In this document: in pieces, positions 1-9,400 of the stretch | Layout: each line of letters starts with the position of its first letter | Numbering within the stretch: the first letter of the stretch is position 1 | DNA from: Apophysomyces variabilis | Taxonomy: Eukaryota > Mucoromycota > Mucoromycetes > Mucorales > Mucoraceae | Direction: 5' to 3' | NCBI GenBank assembly: GCA_002749535.1 | Contig: MZZL01000135.1 | Coordinates: 38,262 to 67,953, forward strand | Length of the DNA stretch: 29,692 bases | The notes under the pieces: model-generated | Told to the model about the DNA's origin: nothing | Database searches by the model: none | Seen by the model: only the letters and a program-made list of their open reading frames with translations | Program-made: the position numbers and the translations under genes

Positions 1-679
1 AATTGCTACAAAAATAAAATGGAGAGCTTTTTCATTTATTCTTTGTTATACATAAACGAGTTTTGACATAGTAGTCAGTTTAAGCTTTACGCTTGTAATG
101 TCATGCTGCTTTGTCATTATGAAAATCTGAATCAACATGTGTTTAGACATTCCACTAATCTTGCAAAGGGTACTTTTTTTTCTTTTTACTGCGGCAAGCT
201 TGTCAAACATTTTTCTTCTCCCCAACAGACTTCTTGCAAAAGACTACAATAAATCTAAACCATGAAAACAGATTGTTGCCTTTCACATTTGATTAAGAAC
301 AACATCGTCATGCTAATGACGGTTGAAATCAGATGCTTTTACTTTAACAGTGTAATGTAGCTACCATTTGAACATGCATAGTTGCAATGCTGAATGACAA
401 TTGTTCACTTATGCGTTCTTATCTTGACACCCAATAAACATGTCTTATAATACTGTTTAAAAGGAATGCATTTGAATGCTTTTACTGACTAAGACATTAT
501 TGAACACTTTTTTCTATGGTGACTCTACCTAGAAAAGCTAAACAGGTTAAATGGGTTGGGTCAAGTTACTACTTTCTTGACCCATTTATTAACTGGGTCA
601 TAAAATAGCAACCTGTATCCAGTCTAAACGGATACAGATCAGGTCGGGTTGATGGGTCATGGATATATAGTGATCCCTA
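1..679 (-). mobile_element. hAT element, right end (copy 2, cut by window start)
   Basis: This segment aligns base for base, with no length difference, to 21245-21923, the right (transposase-upstream) end of the complete hAT element further along. It ends in the same terminal GATCCCTA at 672-679. The next eight bases, TATATAGG, are the expected target duplication, but the partner lies outside the window. The differences I see are mostly C/T and G/A transitions. It contains one of the TTACTGCGG subterminal motifs (186-194) and the GGGTC/GACCC-rich terminal 130 bp. No coding sequence lies in this part. The element is oriented with its transposase on the minus strand, to the left of the window. 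Confidence 0.9.
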
Positions 680-686
680 TATATAG

Positions 687-1211
687 GTGAAAATTTGGTG
701 AAAGTATTTATAGATTTGATGCATGACTTGAATATTACTACAAAAATAAATTGATATTAAGTATAATATTATTTTTAAAAACATTGTAGATCCTGGCTAT
801 CACTACTAACAATACTACTAACAATGATATAATGATGATGGTCCTTGAAGAACAATAGAAAAAGCTCAGTGTACAGTTCAATATAGCAAATCAATATAAC
901 TATTATATTATGTATATAATAAACCTTGGCATGTAAGATACTCTGAAAACATTGAATGTACTATTAATAGCTGAAGATAAATATGAACCTGCACTTTTCC
1001 TTAGATTTGGTGGTATTAGAGATATAGTTTAAAAGGTAAATTTCATTTTTATTCAGCTTAAATTATAGTAACAAGTTTACATTATAGCTTTAGTCTTTGA
1101 TTCAATCTATCTACTATTAGTTAAACGTTATAAACAATTTTAAACCTATATTAACACTATAGAAAACTGTCTATCTATCTAACTAACACTTGACTACAGA
1201 ACATAATAGAA
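687..1211. other. AT-rich stretch without recognisable gene
   Basis: I see no coding potential, terminal repeat or RNA gene here. It lies between the hAT end and the decayed transposase at 1212-2250, and may hold the eroded N-terminal half of that transposase, but I could not recognise any motif. Confidence 0.4.
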
Positions 1212-2250
1212 CTTTACCATAGATATGATCAACAATGCAATCAAATTGAGAATTCTATTGATGCTTTTAGTAGCTGCCAATAGAAAGGCAATGAGCATAT
1301 TTGAACTAAGTGATCATAAATAGGACCTGTTGTCTAAATTTTTAAACTTATTTTCTGTAAGTATATTATATGTCTTTATGGTTATTGCTTACTTATTTTG
1401 TTCTATAAAAGATTTTTTGAACAATAATGTTGTTTTTGTCTGCATTAAAATATTCAACAATTAGTGCTATCATCCCTGCCTATAATCTCATAATAGATAA
1501 GCTAGACAGATATATATTATCTTCACATAAACTTGCTACTGCCGCTGAAACATGCTTTCAAAAACTAAAAAAATACTATTGCAAAACTGACCTTTCACCA
1601 ATCTATTCTATTGCTACAAGTAGGTTAAAACTATTTGACTTTTCCAATGACTTGTATGTTTACTCTATATATTAGTTCTTAATTTATAATTGAAAACTGA
1701 TTACTATCAAAAATATGAATAGGATGATGAATAGATTGATTTCTGCAAAGAGAAATACCAAAAAGTGTATGATGTTTACAAGCCTTTCATCTTGTATAAT
1801 GATGAAGAACTGATGACAACATCAAGTGAAGGCTTACATGAGGCAAATACTAGTACTAATGCTGATCTTAATAAGTTTTTTGAACATATGTATGGTGACG
1901 TCAACAGCACAGCACTAAAGAAGAAAAGTAAAGCAATTAAACTTGATGACTACTTAGAAAAAGGCAAAAAAAGAACAAGTAATCCATTGTTGTGATGGCA
2001 TAACAGACAAGCAATATATCTAGTACTCTCTCAGATTGCTCATGACTTTTTGGCAATTCTAGATATTATTGATATTAATAGTTACTAAAATTATATTGAC
2101 TTTAGAATAGGCTCCAGTGTACCAATTGAATATGTCTTTTCTAATGGAAGGAATCTTATCTTATAAAGCTAATCGTCACTGAATGTTGAGACTATTTAAG
2201 CATGCATGCTAGAGAAATACTAAATTCACACTCAATTGCACTAATTGCTT
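1212..2250 (+). pseudogene. decayed hAT transposase (second lineage), C-terminal half
   Basis: Fragments in several frames follow the order of a hAT transposase C-terminal half. FELSD..DLLSKFLNLF lies near 1300-1355. A GT-AG intron-like stretch follows (about 1357-1409). Then come YSTISAIIPAYN with CFQKLKKYY (about 1447-1580), YSIATSRLKLF (about 1605-1635), VYDVYKPF (from about 1767), NPLL followed by TGA-W (about 1980-1998), and SVPIEYVFSNGRNLI (about 2116-2160), which corresponds to the hAT dimerisation-domain motif VPSERVFS. Stops and at least one frameshift interrupt it, so it is dead. Its SVP..VFS..RNLI signature differs from the SAPSERCFSRAK of the hAT at 16837-21923, so it is a separate, older lineage. 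No terminal repeats or target duplication could be assigned. Domain identity is family knowledge; the boundaries are approximate. Confidence 0.75.
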
Positions 2251-2474
2251 TACACTTTAATCTAGTTACTATGTTTTTTGTCATTACTTTTTTTTTAATT
2301 CTTACTGTCAGTTTCTTTATTTTATTTTATTGTTTAGCTTTTTGTAACCAATTTTTTTTATTCATTAAAGGCTTTTTATATATTTAATTATACTTGTTAC
2401 AAATAAATGCAATTATATTTCACATTACTTAACTTGTATTTATTATGACATTGCAATAATATACATTATAAATC
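2251..2474. other. AT-rich non-coding spacer
   Basis: T-rich sequence following the decayed hAT transposase, possibly its old 3' UTR. I see nothing specific in it. Confidence 0.35.
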
Positions 2475-2566
2475 AGTTATTTAATATTGGAATTAATGTT
2501 TAAAATCAATTGAGCAATAAGTTTTGTTAGGAATTAGGTCAAGCATCACTTTAGTTAACTAGGCTT
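2475..2566 (+). repeat. 92-bp direct repeat, left copy
   Basis: AGTTATTTAA..ATTGG to TTAACTAGGCTT. It matches 9823-9914 over the same length in the same orientation, with scattered substitutions. The two copies bracket CACTA-1 and its flanking inverted repeat, so they belong to the older sequence into which CACTA-1 inserted. Confidence 0.8.
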
Positions 2567-2579
2567 TGGGCCAAGGTTA

Positions 2580-2645
2580 GGCCTAACTATAATGGCTTAG
2601 TAGGTTATGGGTCTATACTTTGACCTAGCCCAGTGGGCCATAGGC
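2580..2645 (+). repeat. GGCCTA-rich inverted repeat, left arm
   Basis: GGCCTA...ATGGCTTAGTAGGT...TAGCCCAG...GGCC is the imperfect reverse complement of 9676-9741. Together the arms form a fold-back structure around the CACTA-1 insertion site. The arms are probably the end of an older element or MITE interrupted by CACTA-1. Confidence 0.65.
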
Positions 2646-2694
2646 TAATATGCTGACCTAGCCTACTTAGATCTGCCCACTTAAGGCCTATCTC

Positions 2695-2697
2695 AAT
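2695..2697 (+). repeat. target-site duplication of CACTA-1, left (AAT)
   Basis: AAT immediately precedes the terminal CACTATG. The same AAT follows the right terminus at 9631-9633. A 3-bp duplication is typical of CACTA elements. Confidence 0.85.
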
Positions 2698-3022
2698 CAC
2701 TATGACCATAGGGTCAACTAAAAGTAGTAACATTTACTACTTTTAGTAAATACTAAAGATGCCCTGTTAGTTATAAAGTAGTAAAAAAGTAGTAACTACT
2801 AAAATTCAACTACAATGATAAAGTAGTAAAAAAGTAGTAACTACTACAATTTCAGACAGTGATCAAGTAGTTAAAAAGTAGTAACCACTAAATTTTGAGA
2901 CAGCGATCAAGTAGTTAAAAAGTAGTAACTACTAAATTTTCAGACAGCGATCAAGTAGTTAAAAAGTAGTGATTACTATAATTCATAGTAGTAGTAAAGT
3001 AGTAATAAAGTAGTGATGGTAA
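2698..3022 (+). repeat. CACTA-1 terminus and ORF A-side subterminal array
   Basis: The terminal CACTATG is followed by about five imperfect units of 45-50 bp built from AAAGTAGTAACTACTAAA with the spacer CAGACAGCGATCAAGTAGTT. Each unit holds a short palindrome (AGTAGTAACTACT). Such arrays are where CACTA-encoded proteins bind in plant elements; that role is inferred here. The array differs in unit and spacing from the transposase-side end. Confidence 0.85.
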
Positions 3023-3029
3023 AGTACGT

Positions 3030-3101
3030 TTTATTGGATAAAAGAACCCATGTAATTACACTAAAAAAACTAGTCTTATATTTTTGTTTACATTTACTTA
3101 C
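3030..3101 (-). promoter_or_regulatory. outward mini-intron and poly(A) signal at element edge
   Basis: On the minus strand a consensus donor (GTAAGT, starting at 3101) is followed by TTTTTTTAG ending at 3061, a 41-nt intron-like block. AATAAA follows at 3035-3030. The same donor-then-AATAAA order, about 65-70 nt apart, occurs at 11898-11824 and at 23882-23960, in otherwise diverged elements. I infer the 3' end of the ORF A transcription unit, just inside the repeat array. Confidence 0.55.
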
Positions 3102-3903
3102 CATGACCAGAAAAGAAAAATATGTGCAAACGCATTTTAACAAGGATAATAACCTTACAATGAGAACAACGATTAATAAATAGAGTTAACGTTGTCAGCT
3201 AAAAAGATTTTCAAAGTAAGCCTCATAGATAGCTGCAACACAAGGATCTTATGAAATACAAAAAGATGAGTAACTATAAACCATATGAAAAGGATCCTTT
3301 ACCTTATAGCCATAATGAAAGTGAGAACAGATTCCAAGTCATCTGTACAATAGCGATAAAGCAGTGACAATGCCGTTTACTGTGCAAAGCTTTATACTAG
3401 TATACTAAAAAAAGAGAGTGTTAAACTTTCAATTATAAGCACAGCAATAAGAAGTAAGCAACTCAATTACCTCGGTGAAACTGATTTTGAGTGCTGAAGC
3501 TGTACAGTGTTTTGTTTGGAATGAGGCGCAAAAGTGATAGTGATAGTTGAGTGTACTATAGGAGGTGTAAGAAGACGTTGTAAGAAATAAACAAATTACC
3601 TATTGACTGACAAAAAGCACTACATAGAATGCCCATTAGCGCCAACACTAATTGCCTGTAGTATAGAGAGGTTAGCATGTACTTCGTTAGACAATAGTAC
3701 CTATACAAACAATGTTAGAGTAGAATGAAGGAAAGTAATGACTTGCACCCCAAAAAAAAACTTTAACCGGTATTAGGAGAGACGAAAAGAAGAACAAAAG
3801 AAGAAAAAAAAACGATGGTGGGAACTTTTTACTTGGTTTTTTGAGTCGATCTTGACACAGATTTTTATTGGTTAAATAGTTCTTATATCTGACGCAACCT
3901 ATT
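3102..3903 (-). other. probable spliced 3' part of the ORF A transcription unit
   Basis: Reading the minus strand after the ORF A stop, a series of intron-sized GT-AG blocks can be drawn: 3656-3700 (45 nt, with CTAAC), 3556-3599 (44), 3405-3470 (66, TTTTTTTAG acceptor) and 3248-3302 (55). They are separated by exon-like pieces of 56, 85, 102 and 145 nt, and the unit then reaches the terminal mini-intron and AATAAA. Joining 3555-3471, 3404-3303 and 3247 onward leaves one frame open for about 84 codons apart from one TGA. This may be a long spliced 3' UTR or a third small gene. I do not recognise a protein. Confidence 0.35.
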
Positions 3904-4741
3904 TTAAACTGTGGCCGCCTGTAACCTTATAGTTCTGAAATATAAGCAAGTGACTCTTTTACTGTTAGTCATTGCTTTGAGCAGAAAGTCTAACATATGT
4001 TTATCAATAAGCATGCAATCAAGACATCACATTTACTTACCTGTTACGTTGATTATAAGCATTCTGCCATTTGCGCTTAATCAGACAATCTGCCCCCCAG
4101 TAGTTCTCGCAAAGGTCCAAAGGGACACCCATCTCTAGCGCCATTGCCTCCATAGTAATATAAGCGGCTTTGCGCTTTTCACCTGGCACCTTGCTCCAGC
4201 TGTGTGTGGTCGCTGAGAAACCACACGCCACTTCTAGTTGCTGTAACACCGTTTGCGCCTTCTGTCCCAGATGCAGGTACTGGGATTGCAAGAATGACAC
4301 TGGCGACCGAGGGTGCTCATTGCAGATAAGAAACCGTAAGCTTCGAAGGATGGAGCTTTTTCCCTGCTGTCTTTTGTGATCCCTCGCTTCTAACCAGTGC
4401 AGAGTGGACGTATCCAAGTCAACAGGCAAGTGAGACTGTAACAGAATAGGTTGATTCCAAATATCTTTGGGAACCCAGCGGGAAGGGGGAGTTTCACCAC
4501 GAACAATTGCCATAGGAGCATTGTTTGGAACACTTATATCACCCAAGATGCTGAACTGTTGGCTGCCAAACTGCTGGCTACCGAACATAGACAAAGACTC
4601 CACCTGCTGTTCCAACATAACCTTGCGCACTGATGCCTCAACCAAACCAGGAAGCTTCTCATCTATGACCTCGCTCAAGATTCTACGCAATTCTGCGTTT
4701 GCATTTTCTCGCCTTTGGTTGTTGTTGGTAGTTGATGACAT
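3904..4741 (-). CDS. ORF A, CACTA accessory protein of unknown function (243 aa)
   Basis: Model: complement(join(3904..3934, 4041..4741)). The start is the ATG at 4739-4741 (MSSTTNNN). It matches the start of the diverged homologue at 22259 (MSTTTSNN). The unspliced frame stops at 4037, but exon 1 ends AACAG|GTAAGT, a perfect donor, and a 106-nt intron ending in TATATTTCAG restores an open frame to a TAA at 3904. Visible features are a charged N-terminal segment (residues about 8-45, probably helical), a tandem FGSQQ near 54-63, and a conserved C-terminal half with SLRFLI, VACGFSA, MGVPLDLCE and WQNAYN. I recognise no known domain. Position and divergent transcription recall the second gene (TnpA-like) of plant En/Spm, a comparison of arrangement only. 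It is intact while the neighbouring transposase is dead. A near-identical copy lies at 28505-29342. Confidence 0.75.
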
Positions 4742-5631
4742 TTTCAATAAAAAAATAAAGTGATGTTAAAAGAGATAATAAATACGTACCTTTCAAATCT
4801 TACTAGTATTTATATTAGTCGCTAAAAAAAAGCGCGTCTTCATACGACGTGATGTTGATAATCTGTTCCATGAGTCATAATGAACATCTTCCTGATTTAT
4901 AATAGAATGGTCGTGTAGAATCACCATAGTCTTCTTGCAGACTATATATGATAGGTGTAATTGGTGTGTACAGGGACGGATCAACTGTTACTCAAGGAAA
5001 ATATTGCATAATGATTGGACAGTTGCCATAAATAGCAGCGGTGAGGTTACTGTTCACTTAGCCAAAATGAAAAATTTAAGTGGTGTTGATATTGCGAATT
5101 TTTGTCAATAAAAAGTTTTTAAAAAAGAAAACTACAACGACTTTGTAAGAATATGCATGTTACCATTAACACGTTCACTTGTCTTACCTTTATTATTCAG
5201 GAATATATGCGATTTCAATCATTCCATGTGGAAATCAATTCATCATGCTCAACGTGAATCATACTTACCAGCACCAATCATGAACTCACCTTTACAATCG
5301 CTCTTTTAATATGCATTACACGTTAGCTTCCATGTCGCGTATGAATTCCAACAACAAGGGGAGCCAATCACACTGCGTATACAAGTGTGTCAATTGATGT
5401 ACAATTGTACTGTCAGTGAAGCTCTTCAAATTACATACGCGCTATATCTGCATGAACCAATACCTGCAAACCTTCGTATGATTACTCACAATAATGACGA
5501 CCAAGATATTATGATACCATGACAAGATTGGTTGACAGAGAAACCAGTCAACAAGCTATCGACAGAGTGAATAAGATATATAAAGTGAAAAAAAAGGACA
5601 TCCATATTCAATCTTTTTCTATCAACTCACC
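4742..5631. promoter_or_regulatory. divergent promoter region of CACTA-1
   Basis: These 890 bp separate the two divergent start codons. On the plus strand, TATATAAA at 5577-5584 lies about 48-55 bp before the transposase ATG (5632). On the minus strand, ATATAAATAC near 4807-4816 lies about 70 bp before the ORF A ATG. No ORF of interest lies between. From 4834 on, this region differs much more from the CACTA-3 copy than the sequence before it. Confidence 0.6.
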
Positions 5632-8600
5632 ATGACCCTTCCAACTATTATTACCTGCCATATCTGCCATGTTACCTTTACTGGACTCAAGCGTTATAAC
5701 CGCCATAGAAGAGCTTGCTTTATACAGCATAAAAAGTGAGACATTCGTTTGTTGGAGCTTAATGAAGAGGCTACGGTATAACGATTGTTAAAATAGTGAT
5801 CAGAATAGAAATTAATATATTATGGTTAGGAAACTGAGGAACATACCAAAGATGTTGAAGTCCCTGCTGTTGAGAATGATCAAGAAATCAATATCCTGGA
5901 CTTGATTGACTTGCCAGACAGCGTTAATGAAGAACCAGAAGAATATGACCTACTTGATATGCTTTTTGACTTTCCATCAGACGGTGATGAAGTAGTTAGA
6001 GAAGCTATGGAAAGCCAGAACCGTAAGCAATGAAAGCATGTTCTGCACTTACTGATATGCAAAATAGTTGACTCTGATCCTATGGATCTTTGTTCTGATG
6101 AAACGAACGACAGTGCCCATACATTTGAGTACAAGAAACATACTTCTTGGACGTACACAGAATGCATGAGCGTCAAACTTTACATGGCCGCAGTCAGCTC
6201 CAACATCTCTCATAAGGCTTATGACAACATGGTGAAGATCTTCAACGAATTCCTTGAAATTGTGCAAAACGGTTAGTGTCATTTCATTGTGCATTTCACG
6301 TTTCTTACCAATATGTAGATCGGAATCAGCGACACTGCCCTCTGCTCAGTTACCACTTGTCTGACAAGCTGGTAAAAGAGGAATATGATGTACAGCTGGA
6401 AATATATGACGTATGTTGTAATGGTTGTATCTTGTACATGAAAGACGAACCTAAGACTGTCTGCAACGAATGCAAAGAAAGCTGATACAAGGAATCTAAC
6501 AAGTGCCAGGCAAATGGCGAACCTATTTTGCAGCCAGCACAGACAATGAAGATCCTTCCAATTGCTGGACAGCTGGCTCGCATGCTTGGTGATGAGGAGA
6601 CGCGCAAGCTCCTGTCCTATCGCCATAATTTCCAGAACGAGGAAGGGATGTACAAGGACATCTTTGACGGGACAGTATACCAATTGCTATGCCACGATAA
6701 GGACCTGTTCAAAGGAATGCACAACATCGCCCTGACGTTGTACGTTGATGGCTTCCAACTGTTTAACACGAGCAAAACTTCTTTGACAATGTTACATCTT
6801 GTTGTTCTCAACTTTGATTCCTCTATTCGGTAAGTATCAGATTTGAATTAAGTAATTACACTAACTTTAAGATCCTTACCATGCACAGATATGAGAATTA
6901 CAATATGCTTCAAATTGGTATCACTCCTGGTCCAAGAAACCCAAGAGACCTGTGAACGTTCCTTGAGCCTATGCTTCGTGAGCTGCGTCAATTGGAAAAT
7001 GATGGTATGGTTGTCAAGTTGCTGGATGGTACGCGATTCAGGGCAAGAGTTCACCTGCTACTAGCCACTGGTGACATTCCTGCTGCCGCCAGTCTTTGCA
7101 ATCATGCCACCTTTTCACATACGTATGGCTGTTGACAATGTTTGATTGAGGGAAAAAAGACGACTGGCATGTACTTCATTCCAAACCAACAGCAAACTTT
7201 TACCATGCGATCGGTGGAGCAGTACAAACAAGGTAACGAGGTACGTTGCATTTGCTTCAGCACAGATCAGGCATAAGATGCTGATAAGCTGTCATATCAC
7301 CTTTGCAATATCAACAGGATAGAGGTATCAGGGCGCCAGTTCCATTTGCACACCTATGATCATTCACAGGATCTTTGTTCTTTAGGCTCGATGAGATGCA
7401 TCTGCTTGGGCATGGATTGGCAAGACTTCTGTGGAACTTGTTACTCAATGATAAACAAAAGTTTGGTGACAACACGATCACAGAACAATATCCTTTCAAG
7501 CTAAAGACAGGTATCACTTTGCATATGATTGGAGATGCAGTACAGAGCTCTCGCCAGTATATGCCTACTGCATTTCAGGGTAAATAGAACAATACAGCAA
7601 CTGATTCAGGCCATTACCGGGCAGTTGACTGGCTAGACTTCCTTTTGTACGTTGTTCCCACCATCATAGTCGACAGCCTGGAGCAAGATGAGACCCGTTT
7701 TGCAGTTCTGAAATTGATCTTTGCTTGTCAAATAAGTTTGCAGTGGGAAATCAGTGCAGCAGATCTGAGCACTGTTGAACAGTATGTTATTGTATAGAAA
7801 TATATACTGTATCTAATACCTTCTTTTCGTCGTTTAGAAACATTTGTGAATGGCAGTCTTTCCTGTTGGCGCACTACAACAATGGCAAAGGAACACTTAG
7901 ACCACCGGTATTTACCATCATGCAACATTACCTTTCACACATTGCCAGTACATTGCGCAATCTTGGCCCTCTACGTTCCTTTTCTGCACACTGTATGGAA
8001 CATACCAACGGTCTGTACAAAAAGATGATCTGATCAATGGCCGCCCCAGGACAAAACGCAAGCAATCTTATTGAGAAGCTGGCAGCTTTCTGTTTTGTAG
8101 AACGTGTGCATCCACAATTGCAACAGTCAGTACCATATGATGAGTTATCCTATCTGTCCCCAATATCAGAATCTACTGAACTACAGATATGGAGACCTTA
8201 CTATAAAGAAATTGACCTGCATTTATTTCTCAGAATAGAGGGCATCACAGGAGATATGCTGCGAAACGCATTAGCCAGTTTCTGGATGAGTCACCACAAG
8301 TTTGAAGCAAGTATGCTGGTAGACGATGTTATTCCGCAACTACATCCACACTTCCTGTTGGCTGGTCGCATATGGAAAGATAGCTGCGTTTATGCCAGTA
8401 AACTCCATGACCGCCAACATGGATTGAACAGATGTAACTTGCTTGCTATATATGAGTTCACCAAGATGAGGTAAGATGCCCAGTCATTTTATCATACAAT
8501 GCCTTACACGTTTTCAATCTTCATTTAGTCGGTCTGGACAAGAACATTGTGAAGTGTTTGTTGGTGAAACACAATTTTTTATTTACCATCAACATGACAC

Positions 8601-8844
8601 TGACAAGCGGATTCTGGCTGTTGTGCGTTTCTACTGAAATTTTCAGCAGGAATGCGATCGGTTTCTGGTCCTCATCAAGAACCTGTCTGATTCCGGGATG
8701 CTGAAGGTTGTTGACGTTGGGGGGTTAAACGAAGCTGCTGGATTGATTCCAAAGGTAAATTCCACTACACAGTTTCATATTGTTTGGCCGTATGGAAAAA
8801 TCAACAGAAGGTTCAAGTTCAGCAACCCCAGCTCCCTTAGATAG
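5632..8844 (+). pseudogene. Tnp2-type CACTA transposase, eight in-frame stops (CACTA-1)
   Basis: Eight exons: 5632-5775, 5830-6022, 6068-6271, 6319-6829, 6889-7240, 7318-7781, 7838-8470 and 8529-8844 (939 codons). Exons 1, 4, 5 and 7 have the same length as in the sister gene at 13207-16455. Exon 1 encodes a C2H2-like finger (C9, C12, H25, H33). Exon 4 holds VCCNGC..C..C and the Tnp2 motif YVDGFQLF. Exon 5 holds TGDIPA and exon 6 LDEMHLLGHG. These three motifs supply the acidic residues expected of the DDE nuclease of the Tnp2 family (family knowledge). Stops: TGA at 5737, 6483, 6953, 7133, 7357, 8031 and 8634; TAG at 7585. There is no frameshift. The natural end is TAG at 8842-8844. A TATA box lies about 50 bp before the ATG. 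Confidence 0.88.
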
Positions 8845-9400
8845 TCACAACCTTTTTTTTTCCCCACTGTCAACTTCTTTCTAATATTGCTTACATAGTC
8901 TTTTCTTTCCTCTTTTTTCTTTTCTTCCTTTTTCTCTATTCCCTTGTTGTTATTTTTTGTTTGACTTATAAATTATTTTAGTAAACTTTGCCTCATCCTT
9001 GTCATACTTCTACCTTATAAAGTTGTCCCAATTAACTATGTAATGCCCTAATCACATCCCATCACACCAAGCGTCATAGTATCAAAGGACCATATAGTTA
9101 TAGTGATCTCATCCCATCCGTTTTAATAAATTCAGTCCTGTTAAGAACGTATTTGCTATTGACCATAATCACCTTCAGAACACTGTCTAACTTACAAATA
9201 TATTATACTAAAACCTTTTGGATTCATAGTAAATCACACTTAATAAGTAGACATTCACAAATACTAGAAGTGTAGACACATTAGCATCACCAGAAGTAAC
9301 TTTTACTTGAAGCGATCAGTTTCTAAAGCAGAATATCAGATATTACTAAAAAAATACAATAGCTACCATTAGTGAACTTTTGCCACGCTAATGAATTAAT
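8845..9400 (+). other. 3' flank of CACTA-1 transposase
   Basis: A pyrimidine-rich tract (8848-8950) directly follows the stop codon, and a similar tract follows the stop of the sister gene on its own strand (13055-13205). AATAAA within TTTTAATAAATTC near 9125 is a possible poly(A) signal. No ORF is recognisable in the rest. Confidence 0.5.

Noticed and set aside
2202..2387. 61-codon Phe/Leu-rich ORF
   Set aside because: Low-complexity T-rich DNA; it looks like a membrane protein only because of base composition.
2770..3020. CRISPR-like or satellite array because of regularly spaced repeats
   Set aside because: Units are imperfect, spacers are themselves repeated, and the array lies exactly at a CACTA terminus in both CACTA-1 and CACTA-3. 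It is a subterminal array.
4037..4747. ORF A as a 236-codon unspliced frame starting at 4747
   Set aside because: The codon at 4745-4747 is TTG, not ATG; the homologue begins at the equivalent of 4741; and the stop at 4037 lies inside a consensus donor, so a spliced end is more likely.
7375..8474. Plus-strand ORFs at 7375-7587 and 8037-8474 as small independent genes
   Set aside because: They are stop-to-stop pieces of tnp2 exons 6 and 7 in the correct frame.
5632..8844. TGA might be recoded as a sense codon, since tnp2 ends in TAG and has only TGA (plus one TAG) inside
   Set aside because: The residues opposite TGA in sister copies vary (Arg, Trp, Ser, His, Lys), one internal TAG also occurs, the ORF A frame at 22259 and LINE ORF1 end in TGA, and ORF A in CACTA-1 has no internal TGA. 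Point-mutation decay explains it more simply.
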